From Thaumatotibia leucotreta (taxonomy: Eukaryota; Arthropoda; Insecta; Lepidoptera; Tortricidae): a DNA stretch of 64,000 nt. The position numbers were made by a program, and so were the translations under genes. Under the pieces are notes generated by a model. It searched no databases and had not been told where the DNA came from. It was given only the letters and a program-made list of their open reading frames with translations. The stretch lies in assembly GCA_025490895.1 (NCBI GenBank), contig JALPQI010002584.1:1-64000 (forward strand). Direction: 5' to 3'. Positions 1 through 9,700 of the stretch are shown piece by piece. The first letter of the stretch is position 1. Every line of letters begins with the position of its first letter.

Positions 1-1000
1 AAAATTGTACGTAAAACATGATAGAAAAATGTCTCATTATTGTTGGCAATCTTGATCAACGGCACTTATTCGTTGACATCCTTTACCTAGAAACGTTGAC
101 AACAGGCAAAAATCAAAACTAACAGCCTTTATTGAGGACACTTTGATTTTTAAAATGAGGTGTGCCTATAACTTGGCACAGGTCGGCATCAAAGTATATT
201 TAATTTGATTAACTAATTGACTTTGAATATAATAAAAAGCGTCTGCCAATTTCTTGGATTTCCATGTTTTCAGCACATGATAATAGACAAATAGTAATAA
301 TAATTTAACACGATAACAATGTGATTAAGTTACGGCGTCAGAATTTCACTGCTAATGAGCGTTGAAGTGTTGTCATTTTCGTTGCACAAATGTAAATGAG
401 AATTGCAATTAATTAATTGTGAAAATTATAGAGTTTGAGACATGCTGTCTATTGGTGAATAATTATACACGACCTCTAGGTCAGGATAAGCTCATGACCT
501 TTTTCAATTTATTATTTACGCTGGTTTTACTGTGCAATAGTGTTGATTCTTAGTGTTAATTTTTGTGACATAGTGTAGTTAAATCTACAAAAAAATTCGC
601 CGTTCACTCTGTAGTTTAAAAAAAAAAAAAAACTTGTACAACATTCATATTAAAGTTATTAGTTCCCAGTTAAAATAGCAATTTTCTTGTTCTCCCATAG
701 TAAACTTATCACTGATTGGCCGTGATGTCACAATTTGAAACAAATTTGGGTGGCAGCCTTTAAGGGCCTTGTAGGAATGTTAAAACTTTAGTCCTGTAAT
801 TCGACTTTAGTGTTACTTTGATGACATAGATAGTTGATATTCACAGAAAACTGCATCAGTTGATACAAAAAAATTGACACAACGACTTTTGTTCTAACTT
901 CCCAAAAAAAAAAAAAAAAGTGAAGTTCTAGAATCTATCGCTTGACGGCGAGCTTGCAATCGTGACTAAATATCGTCATTCTTTCGATTCTGATATGCTT
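1..1000. other. AT-rich non-coding DNA, probably intron or 5' flank of the kinase gene
   Basis: I see no exon, RNA gene or repeat that I recognise. There are short poly-A runs near 618 and 903. Because the first visible exon of the kinase gene starts at 2948 behind a splice acceptor, this stretch is either intron of that gene or sequence upstream of it. Confidence 0.4.
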
Positions 1001-1399
1001 TGTTGTAAAGCTGCACGCACGAGGACGTGCGTATGTCAGTATGGCCGTGACGGCGGCGTCATCATGTAGAATCTAAAATGTGAAAAATATCCAATAGTAA
1101 TCAATGTACAAAAACAACAGCTGCACCTGACCTGACCGATCAGGCGATCACGCCAGTATGTCGTCACGCCACCTGCACCCGCCCGGACCCTCTAAGTCCT
1201 ATAAGTAACCTGACTGATGGTTGGTGGGGGCATTCTTGTCATCGAAATGGTCAGTTGCAGACGTTGTCTCATACGCTTTGTTATTTTAAGATTGATGTTT
1301 TAATATCGCGAATTGGTGAAGAATAAACCACTGCTCAAATACGAAGTTGGTAATTGTCTCATTCATTGGACCCTAAACCCTACTCCTATTATAATAACA
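1001..1399 (+). mobile_element. possible solo LTR
   Basis: The stretch begins TGTTGTAAAG and ends ATAATAACA. In the right order it holds a TATA-like CCTATAAGTAACC near 1198, a purine/pyrimidine start-like region near 1250, and an AATAAA signal at 1322. That is the layout of an insect LTR promoter followed by a poly-A site. I could not find a second LTR, a primer-binding site with coding sequence, or a clear target duplication. The call is therefore tentative, and it could be another kind of repeat. Confidence 0.25.
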
Positions 1400-1429
1400 G
1401 AGGAGACGCCAAAATATACATATATATAT

Positions 1430-1562
1430 TTTTAAATATCTATGTCCACCTATTGTACATTTCGTCGCTTAGTATCCACAACACGAGCTTTCATTTTGAA
1501 CATACCGTGAAACTGGATAGATGAATTGGTGTGAAATTGTCCCATGATATTTATTTATCATA
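1430..1562 (+). mobile_element. Family C (tRNA-Arg-like) SINE, tail fragment
   Basis: It matches the body and tail of the full family C copy at 26347-26605: CGTCGCTTAGTATCCACA, then ACCGTGAAACTGG, then GTCCCATGATATTTATTTA. The tRNA-like head is missing, which is the usual 5' truncation of a retroposed copy. Confidence 0.6.
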
Positions 1563-1694
1563 ACACCTAACAGTTGCGTTGTCGGCGAAATAATTGCCAA
1601 TCTGTTTCCTGCGCCCGCACTTTGACCTCTTGATAAAAATCGGCTCCAATTGTAGCCTTGTTTTCCTTGTTAAAAACTGCTATACTATTAAAAT

Positions 1695-2010
1695 AAAATA
1701 AATAAATATTTTAGCCTATATAATGTCCCACTGCTGGGCACTGGCCTCCTCTCATATATGAGAGGGATTGGGCTATAGTCCCCTCGCTGGCCCTAAGCCG
1801 GTTAGGAACTTCACATACACCTTTGAATTTCTTCGCGGGTGTATGCAGGTTTCCTCACGATGTTTTCCTTCACCGAAAGCTAATGGTAAATATCATCTGA
1901 TATTCCGTACCTAAGTGTCGGAAAAAACTCATTGGTACGAGCCAGGATTAGAACCCACGACCTCCGGATTGAAAGTCAAACGTCTAAACCACTGAGCCAC
2001 TACCACTAAT
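1695..2010 (-). mobile_element. tRNA-derived SINE with RTE-like 3' tail
   Basis: Read on the minus strand, the element starts with a tRNA-like head (about 2008 down to 1938, with a B-box-like block near 1945-1958). It continues through the body with TCACCGAAAGCTAATGG (as seen on the plus strand) and ends in a tail containing CCCAGCAGTGGGACATT. A second copy lies at 15737-16050. The tail resembles the 3' end of the RTE LINE fragments in this window, which suggests mobilisation by that LINE. Confidence 0.65.
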
Positions 2011-2120
2011 ACACTATTATACTATTAGTCCGTTAAATTAACATGCATTGTGCTATTATTATGCAATTTTAAATATAATCGTGACATGTATTAAAAGGTG
2101 AAAATAAACACATGGTACAA

Positions 2121-2252
2121 TCGCCACCAGATATATCGTAGCGTCCGGGGTGCTCAAAAATATCTGAACACGTCTTTATCGTTATGGCAATAAAGTCGTG
2201 TTCTGATACTTTTGAAGGCTCCGGATGCTATGATTGATATATCTGATGGCGA
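2121..2252. mobile_element. short MITE with 17-bp inverted ends
   Basis: The left end TCGCCACCAGATATATC and the complement of the right end TCGCCATCAGATATATC differ at one base. The interior repeats the motif ATCTGAACACG in inverted order. Related partial copies occur at 43511-43562 and 45586-45640. Confidence 0.7.
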
Positions 2253-2276
2253 ATGTACAAGATAATGAACTGAAAT

Positions 2277-2490
2277 TAGTACATTACGACTCAAGTGCGA
2301 AAAACATGAAATTCGAAACGAGTGGCGATGTTTTAAATCGACACGAGTTACGAATTTCGTTTTTGTACGTGTCTCGTACGACGTTTTTTAGTACCTACAG
2401 ATGGCCCTCCGAAGTTTTGGACTTGACGTAAAATGACCCACTTCTCGCACTAGCCTAAAAAGTACATTAGTACACCATATGTACTAAAAA
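2277..2490 (+). repeat. Family H interspersed repeat, copy 1
   Basis: It carries the shared core AAGTGCGAAAAACATGAAAT, then TTTTAAATCGACACGAG and a tail ending in GTACTAAAAA. Other copies lie at 3125-3348, 36958-37193 (inverted) and 42237-42475. A short open frame across this copy is conserved only because the repeat is conserved, so I do not treat it as a gene. Confidence 0.65.
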
Positions 2491-2736
2491 ATAATTTTAA
2501 ACAACATTCACTTATTTGAAAAGGAAAAAAAATCAGCTGTATAATTGGTCAAGATAGTTTTTCTTTATCGTCTGATTTTCGTTGTACATTTTTTTTTAAT
2601 GTATGGAATTCAAAATTACGATATTAATGTGATTATGCACAATTTTTATTAATTGTTGAATCAAATTCACCCACAAGTAAAGCTTAAAAAATTTACGATC
2701 AATAAAAATAAGCAGATGTTAACCTATAAATATTAG

Positions 2737-2850
2737 ATGTCATATACCAAAGAAAAACGACCAAGATCACCTAACGACCGAGGTTGGAATCGAACCCACG
2801 TGCTCAGCTTTCGCGGCTGATGCCTGCACCCCTCGGCCACTCGGTCTTAA
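2737..2850 (-). mobile_element. Family A tRNA-like element, single copy
   Basis: The tRNA-like part is 2776-2846 on the minus strand. It has a fully paired 7-bp acceptor stem (GACCGAG with CTCGGTC), a D-arm with GTGGCCGAGGGG, and a T-arm GTGGG-TTCGATT-CCAAC. The anticodon loop reads CGCGAAA, so the universally expected U33 is replaced by G. It is followed by the family A sequence ending in GACATCTAATATTTATA. It looks like a tRNA-derived repeat, not a working tRNA gene. Confidence 0.6.
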
Positions 2851-2947
2851 CGGTCGGTCTATACGTTCAGATGTTATATGTCACGTGTTATGTATGTTGG
2901 CTTTTTTGTAATGTGTATTAAATTTATTTATTTATTATTTATTTCAG

Positions 2948-3758
2948 TTCGCCGCCATTACTGCTATGCATCCAAACAGAATTATGTGAGACTAATCTCA
3001 CGCACCTCATCGACGCCGGGTTGCACAAACAACCTTCTAGAGCAAGAAGTATTTTCTGGAAGATAACCGAAGGTATTTACATCATTTGTTTACTTATTTT
3101 TAAAAACATTGCACTTAAACGACACAAAAACTACGACACAAGTGCGAAAAACAGGAAATTTGAAACGAGTGGCGATGTTTTAAATCGACACGAGTTACGA
3201 ATTTCCTTTTTGCACGTGTCTCGTAGGACGTTTTTTAGTACAGATTGCCCTCCAGAGTTTTGGACCTGACGTAAAATGAGCCGTTTCTCGCACTAGATAG
3301 AGCCTAAAAAACCATCTGTATTAAAAATGTTGTATTTTAATACAGATGGTGTACTTGGTGGCGACGGCAGTAAGAATACATTTATCACCACCCCAACTCC
3401 CCCTGCGGGTGTCATAAGAGTCGACTAAAGGATTGAAGTGTCACTGCCCATTATTTGACAAAAATTGATAATGGGCAGCAGCGTCATCATAGTAGACACA
3501 TTACCGCGATCGCCAATCCTCTTGCCCAGCGTCGCGATTATGGGCATTTACCTCCTAATGCGTCTATACGCATAGTTAACAGGAGAGGCCTACGTCGAGC
3601 AATGGACTATCATAGGCTGATGATGATGATAATGATGGTACTAATAAACTAATAAATTATTTATCTTGTAGGCTTGGCGTATTTGCACGCAAAAGGTTTC
3701 ATCCACGGAGATCTCAGGCCGGACAACATTCTCATTAAGAAAAGGAACTCAAATATAA
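2948..3758 (+). CDS. kinase gene exons 1-2 visible: hinge, helix E and catalytic loop
   Basis: Exon 2948-3072 follows TTTATTTCAG and ends GAAG before GTATTT. It reads LLLCIQTELCE, then LTHLIDAG, then ARSIFWKITE, which is hinge to helix E of an eIF2alpha-kinase-like C-lobe. Exon 3672-3758 follows CTTGTAG and completes a split Gly codon to read GLAYLHAKGFIHGDLRPDN and then ILIKKRNSNI. The catalytic Asp and the metal-binding Asn are kept. The HRD arginine is glycine, and the lysine of DLKP is arginine. The donor at 3759 leaves one base (phase 1). The N-lobe (glycine loop, VAIK lysine) must lie upstream. I found no candidate for it in 1-2947. Confidence 0.85.
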
Positions 3759-6700
3759 GTATGCTAACTCACTATTACCTATTTAAGTTTATAAACAAAG
3801 ATAATTATAGCTAAGCAAATATAAAATATTGTCACTATCAAAGCAGCGAATATAATCTTTCCCATTAATGTTTATTTAAATATCATCTTCATGGACTTGG
3901 TAAGACGCACCATACTATTTTCTTTAATAGTACATTGTGCATCTAGGGAGCTAAGTACGGTATTACTAATAGGCAGAGGGTTTTAATAACTCGAGCTAGT
4001 GTGCTTCTTACCGACCGTGATGCTTACATTTTTTTTCATCACACTTGCGGACAAAAAAAAAAGTTATAAGGCCAAATATTTTTTATAAAAGGTAAATTCC
4101 CTAGAGAATTTCACTTTTCTATTACTTACCCGCTAAGCATGCAAGCACTTCAGTCTAAAGTGACGAATTTCGTTTATATGCAAAATCAAATAAACAAAAG
4201 AAACGGTACTTTATTGATTCTATGAAAGGTTATAATATAATTCTTTAGAAACAGTAACAGTACATTGTAATGGAATTATATACAAAGTTAATGTGTTAAT
4301 TATGTAATTTATTGTATTAACTTATTTACGTTTTTTTATTACAGAAGTAGATTGCGCCGTTTGCTTACTAGCATGCTATAGCTCTATCAAGTTGCCTTGC
4401 GGCCATATCTGTTGTTCAGTTTGTATAAAGGTATGTTTATTTGCATAACTTTTCAAATGAAGGGTCCACGGAAAAAACATGTCCAATATTTAAAAAAATC
4501 AGGGCCTCCAAATTCACACCTTATTCTATTAACACGTTCGCTTCCGGTACTGTTTCACTAAGTGCTTATACTATGCCGATCGAAATTATCTGATAGATAT
4601 CCTATGCCAGTGACACGCATGTGTGACCGAAAAGATTGTACTCCTATGCCGGTGACACAGCACTTGTGTCAAAAACGTTCGTATTTCGATGCCACTTGCA
4701 TAGGAGTGAGAACTTGATTAATGCTAGTGGCATAAGAATAAGATTCCTTTGATCACGTGTGTGTGTCACTGTCATAGGAGTACAGTTTTTTTGTCACATA
4801 TGTGTGTCAACGGTGTCGAACGTGTTAAAAGTAAGGTGGGTTTTCCTTCTGTAATTTGAATTGACTAGACATGTTCTTTCCGGGGACCCTTCAAATATTA
4901 GTTTACCTGGGGCTAGCATATCTTGTGTTTCATTGCAACTCGGGTACCTGCAAGAAAGGTACCCTTCTAGCGGGTACCCGTCTCGTTTTAATTAATGCAT
5001 TCGGAAAAAGACGGGCAACCGCGAGAGGACCGCGTTTTGCTTTCAAAAACGAGATGTGCTAATACAGCCGAAGTGAACATCGGTTTTTTTTGCAACTGTC
5101 TTTTTTAAACTATTTACACCTTAATTGGAGTAAGGTACACCTGGCTAAGATCGGATGACCGCAATAACTACTAAAATAGTAGTATTTTCTTCTCACTGGC
5201 TATATTATGCATGACGCCATTTCACCCCGCCCCTCTCGCTAGTATGCAGTAACCGCTCAGCCGCATCAGTCGTGAGTTACGAACGTTAAAAAAAAGCATT
5301 TTTTCGAGAATTTTTGAAGATCCGATCTTTAACAGGAAGCTATGCACCTTCTTCTCCTTACTTTAGAGTTGAAATTAGATACTAGTCCGATATTAAGCCA
5401 AGAAAGTTTTTCGGTTGGGCGTCTTGAAAAAAAATTAGTGCAAGTTTGAGTGTCGATTACTCGTAAGCTGTTCGGCCGATCTTTCCCTCTACCGACTGAG
5501 TCTACCAACCATTACGATGAACTTGCAGTATGGGACCAACATCTAAATATTTAAAAAAAAAATTAACCCCTCATACACAGTCACTGATTAGTTAGAGCTC
5601 AATAGTATGGAAAAGTCAATTTTCCATGTACGTTTTCGATGTTGGTCCCATACTGAAAGTTCATCGTAATGGTTGGTAGACTCGGTCGGTAGCGGGAAAG
5701 ATCGTCGTTTCGTTCCACCCTGTATTAAGTAAAGCCATTTTCATAATTAACAGCCAGGATGTATAGCCGGTGAAAAGACCCTTGGGGATATAAAAAAGAT
5801 CCTAAGGGATTACGAGGACCGACTTCCGGAGTTTGTGAAGATGGGAGCTAGCCTGCCGTCTGTCTCTCCGGAGGACGTAGACGTTCGCAGCTTGTTGAAG
5901 GATATCGTGGCCCTGAAGACAAGTCTTGCGGAAGTAATTTTGAAATTTGACGCGGCCCAATTAACTATTGCCGAGCTACGCAACGAAGTCATCAGTTTGC
6001 GGAATAGCGCTCCTAATACTCGGTCAGCGGCGTCAAGTATCAAGACCGAAGTCCGACCCGGCTCGTGCGTCGGGTCATGTTTACGTGTTGCTGACACCGC
6101 CACAAGTGTAGCACGCGCCGTTCCGCCGTCCGCGCCGCCTCCGCGCGCCCGGCCGCCCCCTGTTTCGAAGCTACGTCAGCGTGCCTACGCCGATGTCGTC
6201 ACCGGGCAGCAAGTCGCAGCTGACCGAGTCAACTCGCCCTCTAAGGCGGGTGAATCCTCCCGCGCCAGTGTAGATAAGGAGGGATTTACACTGGTTCAAA
6301 GGAAGAGCAAGGTGCGCAGGGCGCCTCGCAAGACTCTGGGTGGCATCGCCGAACCAGTTAATTCTGGTCTTCGGGTCGCAACTCCGTGTAAGGCGCTCTA
6401 CGTATCACGCCTGCATTACTCCGCCGTGGCTGATGACGTCGCGGAGTACGTCCACCGGAAGACTGGCCTCTCGCTGAGGGTGCAGCAGCTGCGGTCGCGC
6501 CACTACGTGCACTTCAGCTCGTTTGTGGTGCGCGTGCCGCGGCCGCTCCAAGACACTATCGCGAGTCCGGACTTCTGGCCGAAGGGCGTCGTGTTTCGGC
6601 GGTTTCGGGGCAACCTGCCGAACCCTACGACGCCGGCTCAGACGACGCAACGGAGCCACGCAGTTGTGTCGCCTAAATCTAATTAATGTGTTTTTTTTTA

Positions 6701-9700
6701 TTTCTATATTCTATTTTGTATTTGTTTTTTTTAATTGTATAATTTTAGTTTCATGACGCATTGGTGTTCTACTGTAATGTCATGTAAACTTTTGTTTTAA
6801 TAAATAAATAAATAAATATATTGAAAGCTTGATTTCTTTTTTATCATGTACATCACACATCTGCAGGTAAAAATTAGTGAGAATAAATTAATGATATTTT
6901 TTCTGACATCCTTTCAACTCACCGAAAAATAGTCCGGTCTTACCCGGGTGTACCTTAACAGACGTAGCGAAAGTAATTAATATCATAGATAAGTTCTATC
7001 GTATCGTATCATAGATTTGTGATTTAACCTGAAATTTTTAATGATTTTGTTTTCCTTCTAGGTATTTGAAATTGAAAGCAAGGAATGTGCTACATGTCTG
7101 GTTCAAATCCCAGACTATTTTGTTAATTCACTATCTAATACAACAGGGGCGAAACAAAGATATCAATGGTCTTTCTTAGGAAAAAATGGTACGTATAGTT
7201 ATTTTAGAATTGTTACTGCTACAGCACTCAAATATATTAAATAATTTAGAATAAAAAATCGTTCACATAATCTACATCGAATTTCTTCACGTGTTCCGAT
7301 TCATCAAACCAACCTTAACACTTTCGGCTCCAGTGACACAACGTCTGTGATCGAAATATCTTTATATATAATTATGACAGCGGCGTTGCAGGGGTCAAGC
7401 ACTAAATTTCGATAATATCTCGGTTTTGGTGTTCATTTTACAAACTATAAGCCATTTTTTAATATAAAAACGCCGATCGAGCTTAACTTCCTAAAGATAT
7501 TGTAGGAGCAAGAACTTGATTTATGGTAGTGGCATAAGAATAAGATTACTTTGATCACATATGTGTGTCATTACTCATTAGCATAGCTTTTTTATATGAA
7601 TAAGTATGAATAAACTGTAAACTAGTAAGTAATATTGATAACTAACATATAATACTTATTTCCCAGGATGGTGGCCTTACGATGAAGCAAATAATATCGC
7701 GTTAGAAGACGCGTATACGTCCGGGAGCCTAGAATGTACAGTGACAATCCGTTTCACGACGTACCGTATTAACTTCCAAAACATGGTCCAGATGCAAGAT
7801 ACAGATAGGACCAGAAGCCGCAAGATTAAGAGGGAACCTCCTATATTACCTGCCAAAGGTATGTTATTATTTAATATAAGTTTTTTCTCAAACTTGCTAC
7901 GGAATTTTAGAACTGTAACTAACGTGATACTCAAACGTATTAAAATATTATCGAACCGGGTTACTCTCGTATTTATGTCGATGATTGCTCGACATGTTTC
8001 GACCCATTAATAGGGCCCTCATCCGGAGCACCCTCGGCCAAAGCCCGACGCGTACTGCGGGCCTGCGCCCTACTAAAACGGGTTGCTACGGAATGTTACT
8101 TAGTTTAACACGTTCGCCTCCGGTACTGTTTCACTAAGCGCTTATACTATGCCGATCAAAATTATCTGATAGAAATCCTATGCCAGTGACACGCATGTGT
8201 GACCAAAAAGATTGTACTCCTATGCCATCGACACAGACTTGTGTCAAAAACGTTCGTATTTCTATCCCACTGGCATAGGAGTGAGAACTTGATTAATGCT
8301 AGTGGCATAAGAATAAGATTACTTTGAACACGTATGTGTGTCACTGGCATAGGAGTACCGTTTTTTCGGTCACATATGCGTGTCACCGGCGTCGAACGTG
8401 TTAAGTGACCCGGAAATACGACGTGTACGGTGTCATGTGCTAAGATGATATGTAAAGAGATTTCATATATTTATTTCACTTCTAGACTTGCAAACAAACT
8501 TTCTTTTGGTTTGAAACGTCAAATTGTGACACTAGGTTTTGACATTCAGCCACAGAAAGAAAAACCTTAGAATGAATGTCAATATCACCAAGTAAAGGAA
8601 ACATATTTTAAAAAAATTGCCGTGAAAATATTAAATTCTATACAAACGAAATCAGTTCGTTTTATTTCATTGCACAGAGAAAAGCGCTATACAAATCTCT
8701 GCGAGAAACAAGGTTAGAGGCCGCGTATCCCTATCTGGCCTCAGATCCTTCAGCCAGATATATCTACTTGGCCTGTAACCCTTCGTTTCCCGTCGTCTAT
8801 AGAATGTACTATTAAGCTAACATAGTCATTTACATATTAGTATGACTTAAAACGGGATATTGACCATGTAAATTGTAATTATTGAGCACCCGATACTTTG
8901 GCACTGTTGCTAATGCTATCCTTGGTTACGTTGTTAGGATGGCGTATCAGGGTGCTTAGCCAAGTTGTCAATCGCTAACGCTTAGTAGCATATCGTAGTT
9001 TTCCGTCTCTGTCACTCTTACATATTAGTCCGACAAAGACGGTTAGCTGCCTTTCGTTTACGATTGACAATTAAGCGTTCCCGATTGGCAACTTGTCTAA
9101 GCACCCAGGGATTGTATTGTATAGATAACTAATTCAAATCACCTTTGATACAAAGTGTGCGTTTCTTATGTAATAACATGAGTTTTTGCACGCAGATGAT
9201 GATGACGATGATGTCAAGATCGCCGATTTTGGACTGACCAAGTTGGCATCGGATGTCCAGGGTAAGCCAGATATAAAACTACCTACTATTTCGCTCTGAT
9301 CACACGATTAAGCATTTCTAAATTTAAAAATTGGAGCTTGGTAAACCAATTTGTTTAAAAAAATGGCGTAGAATTCAATTCTCATTGGTTGCAGTGAACT
9401 TACAGGCTGTAAGTCTAATACGGGCGAAGCTCTTACCGGGGGGCTAGATTAGGACATAATAAGTACATTTAGATAACTTTTACTTAAAATTAGAGCTACA
9501 AAATCAGTACAATATAATTCGGCACGCAATGTAGAGCAACACACACAAGTTAAACGCTCGTTGACAGCTACTTTCAAAAGCAGATCTGATAACATAACTG
9601 CTATATCAATATTAATAAATGTTCGTATTGTTCGTAGTTCGTAGGTACGTTGCTACAAAAATCTTTAAAAAATCTGTGGGGTCATAATAAAATTAAGTGT

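Noticed and set aside
2234..2431. Short frame with GDVLNRHELRISFLYVSR, repeated at 3021-3269
   Set aside because: Both copies lie in interspersed repeat family H, so similarity comes from the repeat and not from gene conservation.
5810..6103. Open frame on the minus strand opposite the ORF1-like protein, and two more at 6405-6659 and 6523-6756
   Set aside because: They overlap the LINE ORF1-like frame in other frames and only reflect its GC-rich composition.
7062..7858. RING-WWE exons as an independent RNF146 gene nested in a kinase intron
   Set aside because: No start codon context or stop of its own is visible, and the exon phases continue exactly from and into the kinase exons.
7677..7934. 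Minus-strand frame across the WWE exon
   Set aside because: It is the shadow of exon 7667-7858, which has splice sites and a recognisable domain on the plus strand.
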